Of a stretch of 9,307 nt of DNA, positions 1-5,304 are shown one piece after another; within the stretch, counting starts at the first letter, position 1; each line of letters begins with the position of its first letter. Source of the DNA: an uncultured Methanobrevibacter sp. (GTDB lineage: Archaea > Methanobacteriota > Methanobacteria > Methanobacteriales > Methanobacteriaceae). The notes under the pieces were generated by a model that was not told the origin of the DNA, ran no database searches, and saw only the letters and a program-made list of their open reading frames with translations. The position numbers and the translations under genes were made by a program. The stretch lies in NCBI GenBank assembly GCA_904501935.1, contig CAJGDA010000060.1:1-9307 (forward strand). The letters run 5' to 3'.

Positions 1-338
1 CTATTTGTGGCCATATCTTCTTCATACATATTTAAAGCTTCATTTAAAGCGTCACCACTATTCAATACTCTATCAACTGCCCAAAATAAATTAACAGCAG
101 TTGGTCGTGCAGCTTTAATTTCATCTGCGGCTTTATCCAAGTCAACACCTTGAATATCTGCTAGAGCCATTCCAAAAGCAGCAGACACACCAATAGCTGG
201 AGCACCGCGTACAGTCATATTCTTTATTGCAGTTATTACATCCTGATAATCATCACAGTAAACATAGGTTAACTCATCAGGAAGTTTTCTTTGATCGATA
301 AGTTTTAATTTGTTATCTTCCCATTCAAGTGTTTTCAT
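1..338 (-). CDS. mtnA: S-methyl-5-thioribose-1-phosphate isomerase family (MtnA/eIF2B-like), 3'-truncated by window edge
   Basis: Only the first 112 codons lie in the window; the frame is open to base 1. The protein begins MKTLEWEDNKLKLIDQRKLP and carries two MtnA signatures: VRGAPAIGVSAAFGMAL at residues 43-59 and ARPTAVNLFWAVDR at 77-90. The family isomerises 5-methylthioribose 1-phosphate to the ribulose form in methionine salvage. Related archaeal enzymes act on 5-deoxyribose 1-phosphate or ribose 1,5-bisphosphate, so the exact substrate is not settled by this fragment. The catalytic cysteine and aspartate of the family lie further downstream, outside the window. The ATG at 338 is supported by AAGGTG (plus-strand 345-350) six bases upstream. 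The usual family length is about 310-370 residues, so roughly a third is visible. It follows a 251-bp spacer after ppaC and probably has its own promoter. Confidence 0.88.
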   Translation of the reverse strand, partial: MKTLEWEDNKLKLIDQRKLPDELTYVYCDDYQDVITAIKNMTVRGAPAIGVSAAFGMALADIQGVDLDKAADEIKAARPTAVNLFWAVDRVLNSGDALNEALNMYEEDMATN

Positions 339-372
339 AATGAACACCTTACAAAAAAAGTATAAAAATATT

Positions 373-449
373 GAAAGCATAATTAACGTTAGTTTCTAAT
401 TTTTTTAATGTATAAAAAATACAATTAAAGGTTTTATAATTATGCTTTC
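373..449. repeat. Perfect 13-bp inverted repeat upstream of mtnA
   Basis: GAAAGCATAATTA at 373-385 is exactly complementary to TAATTATGCTTTC at 437-449, with a 51-base AT-rich spacer. The pair lies 35 to 111 bases upstream of the mtnA start codon, where promoter and leader are expected, and the distal arm abuts a TATA-like AATTATAAAA on the minus strand. It could be two operator half-sites or the stem of a leader structure. The sequence shows the symmetry; function is inference. Confidence 0.55.
430..442 (-). promoter_or_regulatory. Candidate TATA box for mtnA
   Basis: On the minus strand this reads AATTATAAAACC, similar to an archaeal TATA box. It would place transcription start near 410, giving a leader of about 70 bases that contains the proximal arm of the inverted repeat. 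Other AT-rich stretches closer to the gene (for example around 361-370 and 403-420) are alternatives, so the assignment is weak. Confidence 0.3.
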
Positions 450-484
450 CCGTCTAATTTTAATATCCAAAATGGATTGATTAG

Positions 485-506
485 AGATGTATCAAAAAAT
501 ACATCT
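485..506. repeat. 7-bp hairpin in the ppaC-mtnA spacer
   Basis: AGATGTA at 485-491 pairs perfectly with TACATCT at 500-506 around an eight-base loop. It lies between the ppaC terminator region and the mtnA promoter region. No T-tract follows the stem on either strand, so it is not an obvious terminator and could equally be an operator palindrome. Confidence 0.35.
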
Positions 507-539
507 ACTATTATATTTAGGGGATAATCATTTATAAAT

Positions 540-594
540 CTTACTTAAAATAGTAAGAAAACCTAATTATTTAGTAATACTAAAAATAATTAGG
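540..594 (-). terminator. Two tandem hairpins at the end of ppaC, probable terminator
   Basis: The first hairpin spans 562-594 and contains the ppaC stop codon (590-592). Nine pairs (562-570 with 586-594), a two-base bulge and five further pairs (571-575 with 579-583) close a three-base loop. On the minus strand TTTTCTT follows directly. A second hairpin, 540-545 with 552-557, has six pairs and a six-base loop. Stem plus U-rich tail resembles an intrinsic terminator. Archaea usually rely on the U-tract, so the stems may instead stabilise the 3' end. Confidence 0.55.
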
Positions 595-1510
595 CATGTT
601 TTGTCATTATAGGAACCACTTGTTTTTTACGTGAAACAACACCCACGAGTAAAACAGTATTATCATCTAATTCGACATCATACGCCTTTTCAACAAGACT
701 TGATTCTTTTCCAAGTACAATTACCTGAGAATTGCTGTTAACAATGTCAGTTATCAAAAGCATGAACAAATCCAAATCCTCATCATTGATTATTTCTTCC
801 ATTCCTGCTTCCAAATCCTCTTTCATCTCCATGACTTCATCAATATCAACCGTATTGACTTGGTTTACGATAGATTTTACATCTTTAAAGTCAATTTGTT
901 TTGCATCAAGGGATAAAATTTCATCAACTGAACAATCGCTTATGTCAGTTCCTGCCTTAAGCATTTCCATACCATATTCCTCATAGTCGATTTCAGCAAT
1001 TTTTGCAAGTTTTTCCACTGCGATTTTATCCTCTTCAGTTGTAGTAGGGGATTTTAAAAGTAAAGTGTCTGATATGATGGCGGACAACATTAAAGTTGCA
1101 ATTTCTTTAGTTATTTCTACACCATTTTCTTCATATAATTTGCATAGAATTGTTTCAGTACAACCAACAGGCTCAAATCTTAAGGACAACGGATAAGAAG
1201 TTTCCAAAGCAAGTTTGTGATGGTCTACAACTTTCAATATTTTTGCATTTTCCAAGTTATCTACAGATTCTGCAGGTGAGTTGTGGTCTACCAAAATTAC
1301 ATTAGCCCTGTCTTCAACAGTTTCCAAAAGCACTGGTGCTTCCATATCTAAATAGCTTAAAATAAATTCTGTTTCTTTATTTAAACTTCCTAATCTGTAA
1401 GCTTTAGCATCAGCATTTCCTAATTCCCTTTCTAAGTTAGCCATTACTAAACTAGAAGTAATTGAATCACTATCTGGATTTTTATGTCCAAAAACATAAG
1501 TTTTAACCAT
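590..1510 (-). CDS. ppaC: Manganese-dependent inorganic pyrophosphatase (family II, DHH)
   Basis: The 306-residue protein matches the normal length of family II pyrophosphatases, which hydrolyse pyrophosphate to two phosphates and pull biosynthetic reactions forward in the cytoplasm. The N-terminal DHH domain shows the metal-binding set: H9, D13 and D15 in GHKNPDSDS, D75 in VDHN, and D96-H97-H98 in VVDHHK; D148 in IISDT completes it. The C-terminal DHHA2 domain ends with SRKKQ at 293-297, the substrate-binding motif. No CBS or DRTGG insert is present, so this is the short, non-adenylate-regulated form. ATG at 1510 is preceded by GAGG ten bases upstream. The gene stands alone: nifB upstream ends in a T-tract and mtnA downstream is 251 bases away. 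Confidence 0.95.
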   Translation of the reverse strand: MVKTYVFGHKNPDSDSITSSLVMANLERELGNADAKAYRLGSLNKETEFILSYLDMEAPVLLETVEDRANVILVDHNSPAESVDNLENAKILKVVDHHKLALETSYPLSLRFEPVGCTETILCKLYEENGVEITKEIATLMLSAIISDTLLLKSPTTTEEDKIAVEKLAKIAEIDYEEYGMEMLKAGTDISDCSVDEILSLDAKQIDFKDVKSIVNQVNTVDIDEVMEMKEDLEAGMEEIINDEDLDLFMLLITDIVNSNSQVIVLGKESSLVEKAYDVELDDNTVLLVGVVSRKKQVVPIMTKHA

Positions 1511-1562
1511 ATTATCTTTTCCTCAAAATTATTAAATAAATATTATATTAATAGTTTGATTT

Positions 1563-1581
1563 TTATCTATTATATAGATTT
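1563..1581 (-). promoter_or_regulatory. Candidate ppaC promoter with palindrome over a TATA-like box
   Basis: On the minus strand 1565-1579 reads ATCTAT-ATA-ATAGAT, a perfect six-base inverted repeat around three bases, and its centre is TATA-like. It lies about 55-70 bases upstream of the ppaC start. A start of transcription near 1545 would follow. Another AT-rich stretch at 1530-1550 is an alternative TATA box. Confidence 0.35.
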
Positions 1582-1605
1582 AAAAAAATAGTAAAATAAA
1601 AAAAA
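1582..1605 (-). terminator. Oligo-T terminator after nifB
   Basis: Read on the minus strand, the nifB stop codon is followed by a run of eight T, then TTTT and later seven T. Such T-tracts without a strong hairpin are typical archaeal terminators. It is the first clear T-tract downstream of the mmp3-to-nifB gene run, so it may end the whole unit. Confidence 0.6.
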
Positions 1606-1609
1606 GTAT

Positions 1610-2476
1610 TTAGTAATGACTTTGTGGAGTCATTCCTAAATGATGATCTTCGCTTTTTTTACCAGGTATTCCATAAGCATCTGCCCTACATTGAGTACAT
1701 GCTCTAAATACTGGAATAATCTCTTCAACTTCTTCTCTGACTTTTTCCATCATGGAACAGTCAGGTCTTTCCAAATCTTTCATTTTTCCTAATGGAATCA
1801 AAGGCAGAACGTTCATTAAAGCAGCACCACGTTTTTCAACTTCACGGGCGATTTCAACAATATGCTCATCGTTTACGCCAGGAATCAAAACGGAATTGAC
1901 TTTAACCACTAAACCGTTAGCAGCTGCCTTTTCAACACCTTCCAATTGATTTTTAATCAATATTTCTACAGCTTCACGGCCTTTGTAAACTTCTCCTTCG
2001 TATTTAATGAAAGAATAAATGTTTTCAGCGATTGCAGGATCAACTGCATTTATTGTAACAGTAACAGAGTTTACTCCAAGTTCTGCAAGCCTGTCTGCAT
2101 ATTTTGGAAGTAAAAGCCCGTTTGTACTCATACATTTAATCAAATCCGGTTGTTCTTTTGCTAATTTTTCAAAGAATTCAAATGTTTCTTCATTAGCAAG
2201 TGAATCACCAGGTCCTGCTACTCCCACAACAGCAATTGGACCGTCTGCAGTAACATCATTAATATGAGTAATTGCATCATCAGGTTTCATTATACAGCTT
2301 GTTACACCAGGTCTGTTTTCTTCATCATTAATATCTCTTGTACAGAAGTTGCAAAAGATATTGCATTTTGGTGCAACTGGTACGTGCGCTCTTCCGACTT
2401 TATCATGCATTTTTTCATTAAAACATGGATGTGCTCTTGTAATATGTGCAAATCTTGAACCTTTGTGTTCATTCAT
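1610..2476 (-). CDS. nifB: NifB: radical SAM synthase of the [8Fe-9S-C] nitrogenase cofactor precursor, stand-alone archaeal form
   Basis: The 288-residue protein has the radical SAM cluster motif CNIFCNFC (C38, C42, C45). It also has NifB-specific features: HPCF at 16-19, C61 in GVTSC, C115 in IKCMSTNG, and CTQC (C260, C263) near the C terminus. These are the likely ligands of the two [4Fe-4S] clusters that NifB fuses, with a SAM-derived carbide, into NifB-co (the L-cluster). GPGDSLA (88-94) and STNG are usual family motifs. It lacks the C-terminal NifX/NafY-like domain of many bacterial NifBs, as is normal in methanogens. It lies 68 bases after mmp17 with no T-tract between, and no other nif gene is in the window. 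This placement beside MCR-activation genes suggests it supplies clusters to that complex. A TTTAAATA box in the gap could also drive it separately. Confidence 0.93.
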   Translation of the reverse strand: MNEHKGSRFAHITRAHPCFNEKMHDKVGRAHVPVAPKCNIFCNFCTRDINDEENRPGVTSCIMKPDDAITHINDVTADGPIAVVGVAGPGDSLANEETFEFFEKLAKEQPDLIKCMSTNGLLLPKYADRLAELGVNSVTVTINAVDPAIAENIYSFIKYEGEVYKGREAVEILIKNQLEGVEKAAANGLVVKVNSVLIPGVNDEHIVEIAREVEKRGAALMNVLPLIPLGKMKDLERPDCSMMEKVREEVEEIIPVFRACTQCRADAYGIPGKKSEDHHLGMTPQSHY

Positions 2477-2531
2477 AATACCACTACCCCCTTAAATATA
2501 ACTCCTGTTATTTTGTATTGATGCGAACAAA

Positions 2532-2539
2532 TATTTAAA
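2532..2539 (-). promoter_or_regulatory. Consensus TATA box in front of nifB
   Basis: The minus strand reads TTTAAATA here, a perfect archaeal TATA consensus, 56 to 63 bases before the nifB start codon. It would start transcription near 2509 with a leader of about 33 bases. It suggests that nifB can be transcribed on its own in addition to any read-through from mmp17. Confidence 0.5.
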
Positions 2540-2544
2540 CTTTT

Positions 2545-3105
2545 CTATTTGCCATTGTTCAACTCGTCAATATATTCATGAGCTTTTTCTATCCATGCAT
2601 CTTTAATTAACTCATCAGTAGCTACAACAGTTACAATATCCTCAGTAGACAAATCTTTAATGATTTTAAAACCTTCCGGCAAAATTCTGAAGATTGCATC
2701 ATAAACACGTCTTTGTAAATTAGAATGAGGATCATCAACAACTTCAGTTTTTAAACTAGTGTAATCACCTTTAATTTCGAGCTGATACCTGTTTGGCTGA
2801 TAAATCTCATCTCTTGAAAATTGCCTCCACAATAACTTCAATATATTTGGAAGGTAATTTTCATTATCGATTAAAATTGTAGTTACATCATTTGCTTTGT
2901 TATAACTTAGATTAGCTACTTCCTCAAATAGAATAGCATTAGAAGTTTTCCTCATTTTAATAGCTAAAACAAACACAGGGTCATCCGGATTAACATAAGC
3001 TTTCAAATCATCGACAGAAGATCCCAAAACCAAATCTTGGAAAATCTGTTTAATGATGATTTCATAAACTTCCGCACCTCTTTCATCATAGCATTCAACT
3101 AACAT
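2545..3105 (-). CDS. mmp17: Methanogenesis marker protein 17 (MCR activation complex subunit)
   Basis: The 186-residue protein is recognised as methanogenesis marker 17 by overall sequence, including the opening MLVECYDERGAEVYEIIIKQ and the segment PNILKLLWRQFSRDEIYQPN. It is found only in organisms that make methyl-coenzyme M reductase. It has been reported with McrC, Mmp3, Mmp7 and the ATPase AtwA in the complex that reduces the nickel of coenzyme F430 in an ATP-dependent step. It has few cysteines, so a scaffolding role is more likely than cluster binding by itself; that is inference. The frame could open at TTG 3108, but ATG 3105 is preferred: AAGGG lies eight bases before it. It begins 21 bases after mmp15 ends and leads into nifB. 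Mmp7, often its neighbour in other methanogens, is not in this window. Confidence 0.85.
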   Translation of the reverse strand: MLVECYDERGAEVYEIIIKQIFQDLVLGSSVDDLKAYVNPDDPVFVLAIKMRKTSNAILFEEVANLSYNKANDVTTILIDNENYLPNILKLLWRQFSRDEIYQPNRYQLEIKGDYTSLKTEVVDDPHSNLQRRVYDAIFRILPEGFKIIKDLSTEDIVTVVATDELIKDAWIEKAHEYIDELNNGK

Positions 3106-3126
3106 CAAACCAACCCTTTAATAAGT

Positions 3127-4368
3127 CTATTTATTATCTTGTCTATGTCCCATTCCAGATACTAAAAGTGCCGCTCCAACTGCACCGATATGTTGAGAAT
3201 ATTCCGGAACAATAACATCAATTCCACCTAAAGTCTCACTTACTGCCTCAACGAGACCGGAAATTAAGCTTGTACCACCTACTTGGATTAAAGGTTCACG
3301 AATATCGATTTCTTGAAGTTGTTGTTCGTAAACTTGTTCTGATACGGAGTGACATGCCGCTGCAGCAACATCCGCTTTAGAACCTCCTGCTGCAAGTGTA
3401 GTAACAAGGTCCTGAATACCAAATACGATACAGTATGAGTTCAACATTGCTTTTCTCCAATCTCCTTGTACTGCAAGAGGGCCTAATTCAGTAATGTCCA
3501 CATCTAACCTACGGGAAGTCATATCTAAGAATCTTCCTGATGCACCTGCACAGATACCACCCATAGTAAAGTTATCAGGAATACCATTGTTTACAGTAAT
3601 TACCTTGTTGTCCATACCACCAATATCTAATACAGTGGCTTCTCCTTTTTGACAATCAGCAAGGTATACTGCACCTTTTGCATTAACAGACAATTCCTCT
3701 TGGATAAGTTCTGCACCAAATTCCTGACCCATGGTAAACCTACCATAACCAGTTGTTCCAATACCATCCACATCATCCCATCCATAATCAGTATTGGAAA
3801 ACGCTTCGGCAGCAGCTGTTTTTGCAGATTCAATAATGTCTTTAGTAGAAGTCCAACCTGTTCCGATAACTTGGTTGTTTTCCATAAGAACCGCTTTTGT
3901 AGTTGTTGAACCAGAGTCAAGACCAAGAGTAAGGCCTTCTTGTTTTTCACGAGCAAGAATATTTCTACGAGTTACGGTAGTAGCTAATGCTTCCATACGG
4001 ATGAACAGTTCATCAGCTTTTGTTCTTTCAGTAAATGAGTAGGTAACTACGGGAATTCGTGTGTTATTCTGTATAAATCTTCTCACTTCATTTCTGACTA
4101 ATGCTGCTTCAGCACATCTAAAACAAGTTGCAATAAATACTGCATCAGGTTTAGATCTGCCTTCAACAATAGCCATAGCTCTAGCAATCATTAACTTTAA
4201 ACTTGAACTTTGAGCTGAAAAGCCAAATTTCTCATAAGACTCATCAATGTAATCTAAATCAATTTCAGGAAGAACAATTTCAGCACCAAACTTATTTGCC
4301 GCCTTTTCAATTTCCTTTTGAATTCCACTATATTCTGTTCCACATGAAACTAAAGCAATTTTAACCAT
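3127..4368 (-). CDS. mmp15: Methanogenesis marker protein 15: HgdC/BcrA-type ASKHA ATPase with an extra N-terminal domain
   Basis: A 413-residue protein in two parts. Residues 1-140 form a methanogen-specific domain with TCFRC (C82, C85) and IPVVTYSF. Residues 145-405 are an ASKHA ATPase like activators of 2-hydroxyacyl-CoA dehydratases and benzoyl-CoA reductase: phosphate-1 LGLDSGSTTTK (148-158), phosphate-2 VLDIGGMDNKV (246-256), and adenosine motif QVGGTSLISG (362-371). C273 in GGICAGASGRFLD and C313 in SYCIVFG align with the two cysteines that hold the bridging [4Fe-4S] cluster of HgdC dimers, so ATP-driven electron transfer is plausible. The actual partner is unknown. ATG 4368 is chosen over an upstream in-frame start at 4395 because AGGAGG (plus 4375-4380) lies six bases before it and the family start MVKIAL follows. 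It begins one base after the mmp5 stop. Confidence 0.9.
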   Translation of the reverse strand: MVKIALVSCGTEYSGIQKEIEKAANKFGAEIVLPEIDLDYIDESYEKFGFSAQSSSLKLMIARAMAIVEGRSKPDAVFIATCFRCAEAALVRNEVRRFIQNNTRIPVVTYSFTERTKADELFIRMEALATTVTRRNILAREKQEGLTLGLDSGSTTTKAVLMENNQVIGTGWTSTKDIIESAKTAAAEAFSNTDYGWDDVDGIGTTGYGRFTMGQEFGAELIQEELSVNAKGAVYLADCQKGEATVLDIGGMDNKVITVNNGIPDNFTMGGICAGASGRFLDMTSRRLDVDITELGPLAVQGDWRKAMLNSYCIVFGIQDLVTTLAAGGSKADVAAAACHSVSEQVYEQQLQEIDIREPLIQVGGTSLISGLVEAVSETLGGIDVIVPEYSQHIGAVGAALLVSGMGHRQDNK

Positions 4369-4369
4369 A

Positions 4370-4825
4370 TTATTCCTCCTCACTACTTTCTTCAAGTGAA
4401 TCTACAAATTCATTAATTTTATTCACCATAACATATGTTTCATCTTGATTAGTTGGATATTCAAGTTCTAAAACAGGAATATCTTTGTTTCTAAGTAAGA
4501 AAATTGACAATTCATTAGTTCTCGCACAACCAATACAACCAAAACCATATGGAGCCCCATCAACAACAATTGCTGCTTCTGCTTCATCTATAAGAGGACC
4601 GATAATTGCCATTCTTCCACGAACACCGGAAGGCACCTCAATAGCCGCATATTTAAGTCCTTTAATCGGATCGTCTTCAGTGATGTTCATTGGGGGAGAA
4701 TCAATCTCCGGGTCTTTTATTTTTTGTCTAATTTGCTTTTGTAAAACTAAAGGAGTATGACCTTTCCTTTCAAGTAAATCTGCTAAGATTAATGAATTTG
4801 GAGGATAAAGAGCTATTTTAACCAT
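4370..4825 (-). CDS. mmp5: Methanogenesis marker protein 5
   Basis: The 151-residue protein is recognised as methanogenesis marker 5, a methanogen-only family of unknown biochemical role. It starts MVKIALYPPN, has GFGCIGCARTNE with C97 and C100, then IPVLELEYP (116-124), and ends in an acidic tail. The CxxC-A...NE...IPV order also occurs in the N-terminal domain of Mmp15 encoded just downstream, and resembles the C-terminal part of 2-hydroxyacyl-CoA dehydratase subunits. Cluster or metal binding by the CxxC is inferred. AGGTGA (plus 4830-4835) sits four bases before the ATG and overlaps the mmp6 stop codon. The last codons of mmp5 contain the AGGAGG of mmp15. Both arrangements point to translational coupling. 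Confidence 0.87.
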   Translation of the reverse strand: MVKIALYPPNSLILADLLERKGHTPLVLQKQIRQKIKDPEIDSPPMNITEDDPIKGLKYAAIEVPSGVRGRMAIIGPLIDEAEAAIVVDGAPYGFGCIGCARTNELSIFLLRNKDIPVLELEYPTNQDETYVMVNKINEFVDSLEESSEEE

Positions 4826-4833
4826 ATTTTCAC

Positions 4834-5304
4834 CTATTCCTTATTTTCTAAACATTTATTCATGATTTTTTTAAATTCGTCAACGCTAACTGGTTTTTTC
4901 TCTTCGAGTTCAACTTCTTTAGGATTTTCTAAAGCTTCAGAAACAAAACCAAGTATTCTATATTCTTTCTCCATTTGGTGGAAACCTTCCCTTGGACCAA
5001 ATCTATGACCTCTACATCTTCTTGGATCACCCGGAGCGAATCCTCTTTCTTTTGTGAAAATGTGTGTTGGGTCAAGCTTTCGAATCTCTTCAATAGCTTT
5101 GTAAACATCTTCACTTTTTCCACTAATCATTGATCCATAACAAGTGTTTTTAATGGTAAGAGGCAAGCCAAGCATGTGAAACTCATTAACAATCTGTTGT
5201 TCGCTTACATGAGCTCCCGGTCCAATAAAAATCATACGAGTTATTACATCAGGGTCCCAATCTTCTGTACCTAAATCAGGACTCATTGTTAGATTCGGTG
5301 ACAT
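4834..5304 (-). CDS. mmp6: Methanogenesis marker protein 6
   Basis: This 156-residue protein is recognised as methanogenesis marker 6 by segments such as FIGPGAHVSEQQIVNEFHML and GDPRRCRGHRFGPREG. It is conserved in methanogens beside mmp5 and mmp15; its molecular function is not known to me. Two conserved-looking cysteines (C55 in NTCYG, C97 in RRCRG) could bind metal, and the arginine-rich RRCRGHRFGPR stretch is distinctive. The open frame reaches a TTG at 5313, but AAGGAG (plus 5314-5319) directly abuts that codon. ATG 5304 sits nine bases from the same site and is chosen. A third candidate ATG at 5286 lacks a ribosome binding site. With the chosen start it overlaps the end of mmp3 by 29 bases in another frame. 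Confidence 0.85.
   Translation of the reverse strand: MSPNLTMSPDLGTEDWDPDVITRMIFIGPGAHVSEQQIVNEFHMLGLPLTIKNTCYGSMISGKSEDVYKAIEEIRKLDPTHIFTKERGFAPGDPRRCRGHRFGPREGFHQMEKEYRILGFVSEALENPKEVELEEKKPVSVDEFKKIMNKCLENKE

Noticed and set aside
339..589. A small RNA gene or riboswitch in the ppaC-mtnA spacer
   Set aside because: Inverted repeats are present but no known riboswitch core, box C/D or H/ACA motif was recognised, and the spacer is very AT-rich.
732..986. Plus-strand open frame opposite ppaC, and similar plus-strand frames opposite nifB, mmp15, mmp5, mmp3 and DUF2117
   Set aside because: They are antisense shadows of well-recognised genes, with low-complexity Ser/Ile/Leu-rich products and no ribosome binding sites.
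1610..2476. nifB as evidence that the organism fixes nitrogen
   Set aside because: No nifHDKEN or nitrogen regulator is in the window, and NifB occurs in methanogens lacking nitrogenase; the neighbourhood points to MCR activation.
3627..3956. Second minus-strand frame inside mmp15, and another at 4929-5123 inside mmp6
   Set aside because: Both are out-of-frame readings of conserved genes, with no domain or start signal of their own.
4369..4395. Longer mmp15 reading frame starting at 4395 (nine extra residues)
   Set aside because: It would overlap mmp5, has no ribosome binding site, and the extra residues are encoded by the mmp5 tail; AGGAGG and the MVKIAL start support 4368.
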